Under the pieces are notes generated by a model that did not search any database, was not told the DNA's origin, and saw nothing but the letters and a program-made list of their open reading frames with translations. A DNA stretch of 64,000 bases from Diaporthe sp. PMI_573 (taxonomy: Eukaryota; Ascomycota; Sordariomycetes; Diaporthales; Diaporthaceae), in the NCBI GenBank assembly GCA_021399435.1, contig JAJTUP010000003.1, positions 1,736,001-1,800,000 of the forward strand, written 5' to 3'. This document shows positions 22,575-34,550 of this stretch, piece by piece (the first letter of the stretch is position 1; each line of letters starts with the position of its first letter). The translations under genes and the position numbers were made by a program.

Positions 22575-23098
22575 GTTCGTGGGTTGTTGGGAGACCTGGA
22601 GGTTGCTCAAAATCTGCCCAGGTGGTGAGACAAACACTGCTCTGAAGTTGGCCTGCCACCAAAGTACCATAAAAAGGAACTGCGGGAAACGAACAATAGC
22701 TATTATTTATTCTCATCTTGACGTACATCTTCTTTCATTGACCGCTTGAAACTTTTGTCGAATGATTACTATTCTGTCGTGGGGCTCAGCGAGGAGCGGT
22801 GCAAGTCCATTGGCTCTATTTGCCGAGGCTCAGAGCGACCAAAAAACCGAATCGCTGACAAAGCGGGAAACTCGTGCTAGTCTATCAATTAATTGGCTGC
22901 TTTCGCCGAACGCGAGAAAACCCGCCAGAACCAAACTTCCGAGTGCGACTGTGTTTTTCCTCCATCACCCACAATTAGAGGCAAGAAACCACAACTTCCG
23001 ATTAGCAGCAGTCGACTTGCTCCGGTTCTTCAATGCTGGCCTTTCAACCTTCGAGTCCACCTCGGTAATTGTGCCCTTGTCTCGTCAAACCATCGGAA
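22575..23098. promoter_or_regulatory. Shared bidirectional promoter region, exporter / Zn2Cys6 regulator
   Basis: A 524-bp interval between the divergently transcribed MFS gene and the Zn2Cys6 gene. This arrangement is typical of a regulator controlling the adjacent exporter. An open frame crosses part of it in phase with the regulator, but it has no Met-led, protein-like N-terminus. No specific CGG-N-CCG operator pair was identified with confidence. Confidence 0.45.
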
Positions 23099-25444
23099 AT
23101 GGTGACAGAAGGGCCCGGGCGCAGGGCGCAGACGCGCAGGACGCATCCAAGCTCAGTGTTGAAGAAATCGAGAACCAGTATGGACCCCGATCTCGGCTTT
23201 CTCCCATGCTTCTGCGTTGTCTCGTCGGAGAGCCCCATTTTAACATCGCCGCAGACGGAAGGGCCTGTCTGACATGTCACCGGAGGAAGGTCAAATGCGA
23301 TATTCTTGAGAAGGGTGCGCCGTGCTCGAGATGTCAGGCGGCGAACGTGTCGGCCTGCCAGGTTTATGAGAGGAGGACACGATCCTCGGTCCGCACTGCC
23401 CTCAGCTCTAATGTTCCAATTCAGCCTCGATCGATTGATTTCCAGTCCGCAACGGCACCCGCAACCCCGATCCCGACCAGATCGAGCCCGCGGGCGGATG
23501 TTGTTGTTACACCCGTCCCTCGGCCCAACTCAGCAGGCGATGCCACCGATCAGACTGACCGCGGCAGTGAAGATGCGACACGTAACATGGCCGATTTCCT
23601 GAACAGGAATGATGTCGAGCATCCAGAAATAACCCGCTGCGGCCGCCTCTTCTTCATTGGCACAGAATTTTCCAACCTTCATTACTTGGTCCGGCAGCGC
23701 TCGAGGCGGCCAGATCAAAGGGTGCTTCATTTTGGGAGTCATCCTCTGCCTCCAAAAGTGCCTACGGTGCCGGCCGAGATCCTTGAGTTGCCGCCGAAAG
23801 CCTTGGCCGACGAGCTCGTCAGGGCATACTTTGTTCATGTCAATCGGGGTTTGCCTGTCATCGACGAAGAGGACTTTATGAAGGTTTACAATGGTGCCGA
23901 GAGCACTGGCCATTTCCCGAGGTGTAGGCCGCATTGTAGGCCTGTGTCATTGTTGTTGCTGAATGCCGTCTTCCTCGTGGGGGCGCGAGTTCTGGAACCA
24001 GAGCGGGAGGAGGTCAAGTTGCTGAGACCCGTATTCTTCAGGAGAACCAAAACGCTTTTCAACAGTCGTTTCGAGCAACACCGTGAGACTTATTTGCAAG
24101 CTTCTCTTCTCTTGACGTGGCAGTGTGATGATCTCGAAGACATCGTTTCCAACACTTGGCACTGGGTAGGCGTCGCTACCAGAACGGCTTTTGGTATGGG
24201 TATGCACCGAGATGCAGGGCCATCTAGCCTTAACGCTATGGATAAACGACTCTGGGTCCGGCTTTGGTGGATTCTTTTCCAATTCGACGTTCTGGTTTCA
24301 GCGTCTTACGGCCGACCACAGGCCATGTAAGCCTTCCGCTACGCACTGCACAAACTCCCTTCCTTTGCTGATAGTCGGTGATGTTAGCAACCTCGATGAA
24401 TCCGACGTAACGTCACTTGAAGAACATCATTTCCAGGGAATTACCAGCCCAGAATTCGACTTTACCATAAGCCACACCCGCCTTTGCCTAATTTTCTCGA
24501 AAGCAATGAGAAAAAGAGTCGCCCTACGGTCTACTGCTGCAGACCGAGCCGCCGCGACTGCAGAGGCCGACGCAGCTCTTGCAGATTTAATTACACATCT
24601 TCCCGAGAAGCTTCACAACCCTGAACCCGATCCGGACCCTTGGCAAGCAATATTTCATCTCACCTACAATAATTTTCTAATCCTGCTTCATCGGCCATCA
24701 CCTAGCCAAGACATAGAATGTCCCTCAGCCGCAGCAGACACCGACTTGAGTATCTGTTGCGACGCTGCGATTACGATATGCTCCATCTTCGAGTCTCTCA
24801 GGAAGAGGAATTTGTTGGACAGGCTCTGGATTCCAAGCATTCATGTGCTCTTCACAGCCCTGGTGCATGTGTCAGACCAGATGCACTCAGCGAATCCACT
24901 CATCATAGCCAAGTCTAAACGCCTCTTTGACTCACTGATACTCACTTTGCATGCTCTAAAAGGACAGTGGTTATATGCGCAAAGCCTATTGGCCCTCTTT
25001 GAGGGACGGAATGCGACCGGTTCTAGGCACACTCGGCTTCATGCCGCAGACTGGGAGAATGGAGCTGGAGCTGGAGCTGGAGAGGGTGATGTCTCTCGCC
25101 ACAGCGGTGACTCCAGCACCTCTCAGCTACAACAACATCTCCGGATTGGCGTAGGTGTTCTCAACAGCTCAAGCACACACATGTCAGCTGTTAGCCACCC
25201 CGGACATGGACAACCCGCGCCGGCCTACTTAGGGCCTACTGGTCTCAATTCGTCCGATCCCAGACGGGAACATGATTCCATCGTCGGGGATGTGTCACAG
25301 ACCAATCATATCTACGGCACCAGCTTTGTCGGGGACGATTTGGGCCTGACTGGAGATGCGGATGACATGGACATGCTGCAGGTACCGTCAGCGTTGGAAC
25401 TTCTTCTTGCAGGCGTCGGTAATGATTTCGGGTTCCATTATTGA
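23099..25444 (+). CDS. Zn2Cys6 transcription factor with Fungal_trans domain
   Basis: Exons 23099-23177, 23255-24326 and 24388-25444 encode 735 aa. The first intron (GTATGG donor, TTTTAAC branch, GCCGCAG acceptor) joins a basic N-terminus ending KKSRTN to GRACLTCHRRKVKCD, giving a complete C-X2-C-X6-C-X11-C-X2-C-X6-C-type binuclear cluster at about residues 30-60. The middle is Ser/Pro-rich. From about residue 230 the Fungal_trans (PF04082) regulatory domain is seen (YFVHVNRGLPVIDEEDF, LLLLNAVFLVGA, GVATRTAFGMGMHRD, LWVRLWWILFQFD, GRPQAI-NLDESDV across intron 2). The C-terminus has a hexanucleotide (GGAGCT) repeat coding Gly-Ala pairs and an acidic tail. Nuclear activator or repressor; the divergent exporter is its likeliest target. 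Confidence 0.9.
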
Positions 25445-26195
25445 GTTCCAGTAGCCAAACGACTTCCAAGGTTGCCTACATGTCGTCAGGGTTCTCCGCG
25501 TGAGCTGAGGAAGGAGATACCCAGGAACATCCAACGTCGGAATGTCAAAGTTAGTGCTGTCTTTAAGTTACCTAGCACAGTTCCCACCCGCAGATGCAAT
25601 GTGCCGCCGTGCTCGGCAGTCCAACCGTGCATGCGTAACTTTAAAACATGGTCCTCTCTACCTGCCCATTTCGAGTCCTGCAGACCGGTAGGTCGTCGGA
25701 CCGAGCATGACACCCACTGCATCTCCTGACTCGCTTCTGGTTCTATTCACCAATGCCTCACCAATGCCTCAGAGTCGAGATCGATTTGGCTTCTGTATTT
25801 CATTAAATGAAGACCGTATCTTGGCTCGCGCGACTTTATGTGTGAATTCCTTCCGAGTCACGACTTTTATGGAAGCCTTCAAGCTTTATTCCAAAGTATT
25901 GGCTCGTTTGACAACGCAAGTATAGCCCAAACCATTTTCACTAGGTGAGTCTCTCCGCACTTGAACACACCGGCGAACACTGTCTAAATCTGTGCGATCT
26001 GTCACGTAACACATAGAAACCTTGGGTACTGAATCGGTTGAAAATCAAGGAGTAAGCGGCTCTGGAACTCTTGCAGGGCACTCACGCGCATATCGCACTA
26101 TCGACACCACAAGAGCAAGCCGAACAAGCACAGTATTCGGCTCAACCAAGGCAACCTCGCACAATTCTGTTCGCCTCAAGGCTCACACGAGAACG
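25445..26195. other. Intergenic region
   Basis: 3' flank of the Zn2Cys6 gene and upstream region of the P450 relic. The frame of the P450 is open back to 26022, but the stretch before 26196 has no membrane anchor and is not protein-like. Nothing else recognised. Confidence 0.4.
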
Positions 26196-27703
26196 ATGGC
26201 AATTTTCTCTCTGGGGGGCATTGTTTCGGTGGTGGTGATCTATGCAGCATACACCTATTTGGCTTCTCTATTCTATCAACGGGCAATTCGGCGACTCGCC
26301 GCTCAACACCATGCCTGTCTCCCAGTGTTTGCTGGAGCAAAACTTCCCTTCAATCTCGATTTCTTATGGAGATTTCTCAACGCCTCCAAGAATAAGCAGG
26401 ATATCTTCACCATCTTGGCCGATAGTTATGCCATGCATGGGACCACCTTCGAATCGCCTGGTCTATTCACAGACTCGAGGCTCAATACTATTGATCCAGT
26501 CAATATCCAGGCCATCCTGGCCACACAGTTCCAGGACTTTGAGCTCGGTCAACAACTAAATCGAAGGCTGCTTTTAGGAAAATGCATATTCACGACAGAT
26601 GGGCCCTTTTGGGAGCACTCTCGTGCCATATTCAAACCACAGTTTGCCAGAGAACAGATCAACAATCTCCAAGAGACAGAAGTGGCTGTCCAAGAGCTTT
26701 TCAGGGCTCTATCACTCGTGGGAACTGAAAACGCGAGTGACAGCAGTGTCGAGGCCGACATAATGCCGATGTTCTATCGTTTCACCATGGATACCGCCAC
26801 CAAGTTTCCGTTTGGTGAAAGCGTGGAGGCGCAAATGAGCGCAGCTAGCGGAGGCTGCGGGAAAATGACCAGCGCCGCTGTGTCACTTACTACAGAGTTT
26901 GGGCCTGGATTGAACTTTGCTGATGCCCTTTCGAAGGCGCAACTATGGATCACACAACGTATTCGTCTTCAGGGCCTGCACTGGTTTATACCGAGTAAGC
27001 GAGGTCGTATGGCCAACGCCTTTGTGCGAAAATATGCTGCCCATTGTGTCCAAATAGCGCTACAATCAGCCAGCGAAACCAAGACTTTGACGATACCATC
27101 GCCATCTGGGGCCTACAGCCTCCTCGACACGCTCGTTGAGTCCACACGAGATCCAGATGAGCTCCGGGACCAGATCCTGGGCCTTCTACTCGCAGGACGC
27201 GACACTACGGCATCACTGTTTATCCTGGACGGTATTGCTCCTGGCACGCCACCCGGGGGAGTTTGCCAAGCTCCGCGCCGGCGTGCTGGATCACTTTGGC
27301 ACGTACGCTGCCGACCTATCTAACCTCACATTTGAGATGCTCAAGTCGTGTCGGTACCTTCAATTCACCCTGCGCGAGGCCCTGCGTCTTTACGATCCAA
27401 GCCCGGCCAATGTCCGCTTCGCAGCCCGCGATACCACACTGCCCCGGTGGAGGCGGCCCGGACGGCAGCGCGCCGATTTTTGTTCCCAAAGGCAAGACTG
27501 TCAGCTTTGCCCTGCATCTGCTCCACAGACGTAAGGATCTTTGGGGCCCGGATGCCAACCATTTCAGGCCGGAACGGTGGGAAAACAGAAAGATGGAGTG
27601 GCTTGGTGGGTCAGATGAGCCAGCGAAGACAATTACATTTACCATGCAGCCCAGAGACGGGGTTCCTGTTCGGCTCAGTTATGCAAAATTAGAGAGCTAT
27701 TGA
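26196..27703 (+). pseudogene. Decayed cytochrome P450 (CYP52-like)
   Basis: ATG 26196 starts a membrane anchor (LGGIVSVVVIYAAYTYLASLFY) followed by a P450 resembling the alkane/fatty-acid hydroxylase CYP52 group: LFTDSRLNTIDPVNIQAIL, FTTDGPFWEHSRAIFKPQF, I-helix [12 protein letters not shown], the ExxR motif in LREALRLY and the PERW segment. It is broken three times. An extra base in TTT at 27219-27221 shifts the frame before [12 protein letters not shown] second single-base gain in the CCCC run near 27440 shifts it again before [15 protein letters not shown]. After [13 protein letters not shown] the sequence jumps to a C-terminal [14 protein letters not shown], so the haem-binding FGGGPRxCxG loop and L-helix, about 40-50 residues, are missing. 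No active enzyme can be made. Confidence 0.88.
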
Positions 27704-30346
27704 AGGGAAGGAATGTCGAATTGGGTGGTGCTTAGGTATGAAGGATGAGATACTGGTGCCTGGATGGCCGGGCCACCTCGCAACGACGCGGATGTCTACT
27801 GTCATGATATGCCACGATGCATGAGAATAGTGTACTATATAATTGCGGTATTGTGCGAATACGAGAGAGATGGATTCATGGGTACTCGATGGGAAGATGA
27901 CGGGGCGAAACTCGCTCTAACATCCAGGTCTGGCTATGAAAAGGCGCATGGGCGGTCTTGGACCGTCTGCAGTGTGGAAGCACAGTTAGGACCAAACCCA
28001 CCATCGCATCCACACCTTGTGAGAAATCAAAAGCCGGATCCGGAGCGGACCGAGCCTTCGCGTAATATCAGATGTTGCGATCGATATTCATTCCTGGTCA
28101 TTTGATCTGTCTATTGGGGGGCTTCCTTCCTAGTGACGCGGAAGGGCCAAGACGGAATGGGGACACAACGGGTGGCGTGACGGCTTGCACGTGTCGAGCC
28201 GCGAGACAATTATGTCTCAGAAAACAACCAGCCCCCGTTATCATGATGGCGAAGAGACACCATCCTGCTCGGACTCGGGGTTGCTATAAGCTGGATTTGA
28301 ATGAAACCCAACGCGGATATCACAACGCCAAGGTTCTCGATGCTGAGCACCAGAAGTACGCGCGGGGGCCACGACCAAGATATGCACATCCTACGCTCGG
28401 AGGCTGGGACTCTGCAAGTTCCCGTCCCCGAGTCTCCGAATGATACGATGCGGCTGTTGCAACTTTCAGCTAGAGTACCCAGTTGCTCGACCACGGCGCA
28501 ATAGAAGCAATATGGTTGGCTGGTGAGCAGGTTCGAAAACTTCTCAAAGCACTGCCGTGGTGATAAGTTCACCCGCGTGGCGCGTCATTGGGGGCCCCAG
28601 CACAGGGTAGGAGCCAGCGGGTCAGGATCGTAAGATAATTATCAATCCGGCTGATGATGCATGTCTATGAGGTATTGAGTTTCAGCCGTGTGCGCAGAAC
28701 GCAAACCGTGCCGAGTAGTGAGACATTTAATATACATAGCATATTGTAGTCTGGATGGCCAGGAAACCGGCGCTAGTGCACACACATTATAAAAGAACAA
28801 AAAGTTGCAGTGCCCCGACGTTGCATGCCGAAAAAAACAAAAGTACTGCGGAGCGGTTCCTGCTCGAGGTAGGACGGTGAAGGAAAAGGGTTGGTGGATG
28901 CAGCCATGCTGCACAAGCACATGTCGAGACGTGAGGGCCAGCCGCTTTGTGTGTGGGTCGGGAAAAATATCACAAGGGCTGGGCCTGGCGATCTGAGGAA
29001 AATCACATCTGGTCGACTTGTCAGCTTGTTTGATAGTCAGGCACAGCACCTGAATTCGCAGAGTGGTGTTGGCATTCCAAGTCCGAATAAGCTTAGCCTA
29101 CAATGGTGGGTCGGATCCATCCGCATGCATATTGTGTGTTGGCTATGGATGATATCCTAGCACTAATTGAATTTTGGGGTGGGGAGGGAAGAGCAGAGTG
29201 AGAAGTACCGATACATACCTAGGTACTCAGTAGTCTTCGTATTCTCGGCGTCTAACTTTTAAACCCTCTACTTACTTAGCCATGGTCAAGCTTTCCAAAG
29301 TCTCTCACCAAGCGCTTGCAGGCCCCTTAGTCCTCTTTGGGAAGGAGACTCACGCGTGAGATTTGCACATCCTGGGTCTCACTGCATCTCCCTTATCTCT
29401 TGAAGCCGTTAGACATGTATGTCAGCTCCACGATGCGACACATCACCATTCCGTTCCTTGAATCCAACAGAACACCACCGCTGTTAGGGTCTTGGCGGCC
29501 CGACCCATGGCGACGATGCAATCGAATACGACACCACCCATTCAAGCCACCCTTCACCCCACGTGTGGCGCAGCCTGCGGATACAGTCTGCGAGAACTGA
29601 CAGTCTCCCGATGACAACACAGCACTAAGGGGCATTGCACTATTCAGGCAGCTGTCTTACTGTGTTGTGATGCTGTGGGCTGGGCTCAACGGGTGTCACC
29701 ACGGTATTTGGATACGGCCAAGCAGTAAGCTTGCGGCACTCACTCAATGCCAGGGGATGTCCTGCAAAAGGGGTGCCATTCGGAGGCCTGACACAATACA
29801 GGACAGCGCTTGTGAACCTTAATTGATGAAGCTTGGTTGATGCTCAATGTTCTGGACTCTGTATCTGCCCAGGCACGCATTGCAGGGGATGAGATAAGCC
29901 CGGTACTTGAGAGACAGGCGCAAGTGAAGGCATAGCCATTTGTGATTGTGAAGGGAATGAAATAAGCTTGTCTTGCCTCTGACCCTCACACAATCAGCAG
30001 AAGGTGGAGCTGGATTCCGGACGGGTTTACTTCCTACTGGATGGATGTCTTGCTTAGACGCTTTCAAGGGCTTCGGTTTGTCTCAAGGATGCCAGCTTGT
30101 CCACGTCATGATGGAGGCCAAAAAAATTGAGGCGAGGAAGCAAAGTGGCTGGCTAGAGCTCCAATATTGATTGTTTGCGGCAAAGAAATTAGTGATTCAG
30201 AGATTGCAGCAAACTACTTTGTACCCACCAGACATGCAGCTAAACCAAGCTTCGTGGTGACAAATTCTCCGCCCCTAAACAGAAATGAAGCGAACTACTG
30301 CAATGATAGTTAGTTACTTCCAGCCCGCAAGAGGAATATTTTCAGC
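27704..30346. other. 2.6-kb gene-free stretch
   Basis: No gene recognised on either strand; the longest frames (about 120-135 codons) overlap others and lack domains. The missing haem-loop sequence of the P450 was looked for here and not seen. Confidence 0.45.
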
Positions 30347-31510
30347 TCAAGCAACAAAATTGATCCCGCGTTTCTCCAGGGGTGTAGAAGAGCCCACAAG
30401 GCAGTAGGAATAGCTATCTCCGATAGTGTAGTGGTTGCCAGCATTGTCATATTGGCCGGTGTTCTACTGCATGATTAGTTCTTTTATTCATGTCACACGG
30501 GCACGTGGGATCATACAGTAGCGTACGAGGCACCGTAATTGGTGCTGTAGTATGTGCAGGTGAAGACACTAGGACATGCATACATATCAGCTATCGGAGT
30601 ATTTACTATTTTTAAGGATTGGGGATTCCCCTCACCCGTTCGCTTTGTTCTCGTACAGTATGTACGAGTTGAAAGAGGTACACTGCTCGGAGCTACCATG
30701 CTCGAAGTTGTATGCCGAGACACCGTCGCAGTGGTCAGCGCAGATGCCAGGATTATATGCAGCATCAGGAAAGGTCTGGACGCGGATATATCCATTTTTT
30801 CCAACTGGAGGAGGAATGTCCAGAGAAGCGTTGTGATGGGACACGGGGCCCGCATATCCGCTCAAAGCTGGAGCTTCTAGGTTGAAGGCAGTGGATCCGG
30901 AGATGACTACATGGAAATCATCCTGATACTGTCCGACGTTGGTGGCATTTCCCGAGTACAAGGGCACAGAGTAGAAGACGCACTTGATCAGCGTCACGGA
31001 TAGCGAGTCAGCTGACGCTGGACAAGACGTGGAGGGGACTCCGGTGGTTGGCCAGACCAGCTCCGGGGCACGCTCGTAGTAAATCACGAAAGATGCACAC
31101 GAGGCCGATCCTGACCAGTTGCTGCACAAATTGGCGCATTCATCGGGGTTGTAACCTGAGAGTTCCGACAAGACATATCCGAGATAGCCAGTGCCATCGC
31201 CATTGGAGGCCTTCAGATCCACCCAACCAGAGACAACTGAGTACCGGTCAGGTGGGTTGTTACCTGCGACTGTTGCAGCCTGCGAGAAGGCTGCAAAGGC
31301 AAGGAAGCTTGCATCTGTGTCAGGTTCTACACGGGCGCCATTGCCGGCTTGTTCGACGCAAGCTGTAGGTTCGCCACGCCTGCTCGCTGCACGGGTGGCG
31401 TCATCTGCAGAGGTCAGCCGCAGCTCTTCCCCTGGTTGGTCGAGACGACCCGGTGAGTTCAGGGCAGCGATAACGCTAAGAAGGAAGGTTATGGCAATGT
31501 TGAGTCTCAT
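30347..31510 (-). CDS. Secreted cysteine-containing protein, PAN/Apple-like module
   Basis: Exons (reverse strand) 31510-30636, 30568-30517 and 30463-30347 encode 347 aa. ATG 31510 starts a signal peptide (MRLNIAITFLLSVIAALN); the frame is open upstream but without such a start. The body contains Cys-spaced segments ECANLCSNWSGSASCASFVIYYE and a later ICADHC/ QCTSFNSYILYENK repeat, resembling PAN/Apple-like carbohydrate- or protein-binding modules of fungal extracellular proteins. Introns are required: exon 1 otherwise runs into noncoding sequence, and splicing recovers the family-like tail SYATNTGQYDNAGNHYTIGDSYSYCLVGS. Branch CTAAT and acceptors TAG are clear. Extracellular and probably glycosylated; exact role unknown. 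Confidence 0.8.
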
Positions 31511-33068
31511 CTTGACATGACACGGTACTCGTTGGTTATATGCAAACGATGAAGCGTTTTGCAGATGCAAGAACAGTGGAAATGAGGCGGTTGGCTTTTT
31601 GAGAGAAAAGTCACGGCAGGATGAGGAGGAAAGAAGGTTGTGGAGACTCGCACTCATGCTAGGCATCAATTGATCCTTCTCAGTCCCGGCAACGGGCATC
31701 CCTTGGGACCGATGATATTAGCAGCACTACGGTGACCGCTTAGCTGCCCACAAAGAGACTGCATGTGTGTATGGTAGCCGCCAAAGCCAAAGACATATGT
31801 AGCATTTTAAGCCCAAGGACTCACCCGGAGTGTTCAAGGTTCTCAAGCTGCCATCGAGTGAATGTGAATCTCAACAAGGAGCCAAAAGGCACCATTTCGG
31901 GCCGACACAAGCAATGTTATAGCAAGCAAGCCCGAAAGCGATGACTGCATGAGATAACCAAATTGCCGGCCATGGCACTTCAGATCGGCATCGGAAACCT
32001 GATCCAGCGATTGCTCGGCACCAGACAAACCAGGTGTCTTCCAGGCTTGCACGTGGTTGTACATTGCCCAACGAATGGGACTCGGCGGCGGCGGGGAGAG
32101 TCCTGGTAAATTCCCACGAGAGGATTGATGCACAAGGGCAGCGCTGATATCGAGTTGGCCTGTGGGACCCGAGCGTGCGGACCTGTCGATGGTGTTGCTG
32201 CATTATCCCTGTCATACATGACCTTGCTATAGCCCCTGCTTGATTGATACGGTGCGCCTAGGTCTTGCGATAATGCACATGTGCTTATCCTTATGTTTGG
32301 TGAATACCCAGTCTGCCAGTCGTTTGTTGTGACAAATGCAGAAGCCCTCAAAGCCCCGTCCGCCCAGAGTGTTCCAGCCCCTTGGAGCACTGCAGAACCG
32401 TACTTTCACCCACCCAGAAAAAACGAACTCGAGCTGGGGAGGATGTGGAGGGTTGCATCTGCCGCCACATGCGCAGCTCTCGGCTCGATCCGGAGAGGCA
32501 GGAACCATCTGCAGGGCCTGAAATGGAAAGAATTGAGGTTCCATGGACCCATCATGAGGAAATAAAGTGGAATTGCCCCAAGCTGAAATCCCAATATCAG
32601 TTGGGGCTGTTGAGGCAGTGAGGTCAGGCATCTGCGGAGCATGGGTGTTTCCCCGATGATGCATGCACCCAGCCAATGTATCCGTATCTGCAGCGCGGAC
32701 AGGGGTTTGTTGGTGTGAACAAGGGTAGTAATAATCTATCGAGTCTAGACCAAGAGTTGACAAGAACATCAGGGGGAACGATTCGCCAGACAGGCCAGCC
32801 AGATATTCCCTTTCTGCCTCGACGGGTCGGGGACCGCGAATTCAAGTGATTTCTTACGAGCTCTCAGGCATATTGAGAAAACCGTCCTGATCGTCTAATA
32901 TCTTGCGAAGAACAAAAGTCAACCGGGTCCGGCCACTTTTGCCTGTCCCCAAGCCCTGGGCAATTATCCAAGGGAACCCACACTCCCTCCCGACCAGACT
33001 TTGTCCCCTGTCAGCCAGCCGTACACTTGGCTTGGGCCGTCAGAGCCCCCCAATTCTCTCTTGTCACC
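31511..33068. other. Intergenic region between divergent genes
   Basis: Promoter region for the secreted protein gene (-) and the GH16 gene (+). A 180-codon frame on the reverse strand at 32227-32769 contains a CACGGRC cluster but no start-like or domain evidence, so it is not called. Nothing else recognised. Confidence 0.4.
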
Positions 33069-34550
33069 ATGAGCCCCACTGGCACATCAACACCGACACA
33101 TCACTCCGGTGTGTTCACCGGCAGGACACGAAAACGCTTTGTTTCATACCGGCTTCGAGGAGAATATGAGAAGCCATGGCTGGAGGATCCCAAGTTCAAA
33201 CGCACCAAGTACAACAACTATGTGATTTATGTCTTTGTGTTCTTAGGCGTGTGCGCTGCGGGTGTCGTCGCCTTCTTCCAGATCAGACCTGCAATATCAG
33301 GCCCAGTATGTGCATCCCGCCCCCTGACACAGGCCCTCCTTCTGATTGAAACTCCAGATATGTCTCGTATATGAGGACGCATTTGACCAAGGGAAGCTGG
33401 ATGATAAGCTCTGGAATTATGAAGTCACTCTCGACGGATTCGGGAACAGGGCCTTCGACTGGACAACTTCTGACCCGTCCAATGTCTACACGGACGAGAA
33501 GGGCCTCCACATCGTGCCGACCCTCACAAATGAGAGTACTTCCATCACCACAGACCAAATGTGGAATGATTTCACCCTCAACCTCACTGCTGACGGCACG
33601 TGCACGGAGAACAGAGCTGCTGCATGCGTCGCTCACTCGAACTCGACCAAGGGTGAAATGATCCCGCCAGTCAGATCAGCCAGGATCAACACCAAGGGCA
33701 AGATGGGAATCAAGTACGGGAGGGTCGAGGTCGTCGCCAAACTCCCCAAGGGCGACTGGCTCTGGCCTGCAATCTGGATGATGCCCACGGACTCTGCATA
33801 CGGTGAGTGGCCCAGGAGCGGAGAGATAGATATCATGGAGTCCCGGGGAAACAGGGTGTCATATCCTGGCGGCCGGAACGTCTACTACACGACATTGCAC
33901 TGGGGCCCGAGTTCTGTGCTAGATAGCTACTGGAAGACCATGGCTGTGAGGACCCAGCGCCGAGGAGACTTCACCGATTCATTCCACACATACGGTCTCG
34001 AGTGGTGAGTTCTGCACATTTATTCTCTGTCACGCCCAAGAGCTTCTAGCTGATTCCCCTCACAGGACCGACAAGTACATCTACATGTATCTCGACAACA
34101 GGCTCACTCAGGTCCTCTACACCAAGTTCCATGCGGACAAGACCCTATGGCAGAAAGGGAGCTTCTCTGAGAAGTCTGAGAACGATACGCTCCTTGCCGA
34201 CCCGTGGTCGAACAGTACGAGTACCACAGGTAATGCGCCATTCGATCAAGAATTTTACCTTGTCCTCAATGTTGCCGTCGGGGCCAGGAATGGATGGTTC
34301 GAGTAAGTCCCCTCAACCTTCAATATTCCCGGGATTAGGCAAGAAACCCTCCAATGCTAATGCGTGTTGGGCATGTAGGGACGGAAAGGGAGGCAAGCCT
34401 TGGGTCGATGCGGCGACCAATGCGCAATGGACCTTCTGGGATGATGCTGACAGCTGGCTGCCAACATGGGGGGAGGGAGACTCGAGGGGAATGACAGTAA
34501 AGTCTGTCAAGATGTGGCGATCAGGCTCATGCGGGGCCGCTGAGCTGTAA
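33069..34550 (+). CDS. GH16 beta-glucanase/transglycosylase-like, membrane anchored
   Basis: Exons 33069-33305, 33358-34004, 34066-34302 and 34379-34550 encode 430 aa. A basic cytoplasmic N-terminus of about 50 residues precedes one membrane segment (YVIYVFVFLGVCAAGVVAFF, about 51-70), so the enzyme is a type II protein facing the wall. The GH16 catalytic site GEIDIMES lies at about residues 234-241 with the two Glu nucleophile/acid-base residues six apart and the Asp between them, as in active family members. Upstream is YGRVEVVAKLPKGDWLWPAIWM, the family's conserved strand pair, and downstream HTYGLEW and PFDQEFYLVLNVAVG. It resembles the beta-1,3-glucan-binding/endo-beta-1,3-glucanase branch. 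Role: remodelling beta-glucan of the fungal wall. All introns have standard signals. Confidence 0.92.

Noticed and set aside
22762..23098. Upstream extension of the first Zn2Cys6 protein in the long open frame
   Set aside because: The frame lacks a basic, regulator-like N-terminus, whereas splicing from ATG 23099 gives a short basic leader ending directly at the zinc cluster with good splice signals.
32227..32769. Reverse-strand 180-codon frame with a CACGGRC cysteine cluster, reminiscent of the Cys motifs of copper-fist regulators
   Set aside because: Only one partial cluster, no copper-fist DNA-binding domain upstream in any frame, no splice partner; more likely chance in intergenic sequence.
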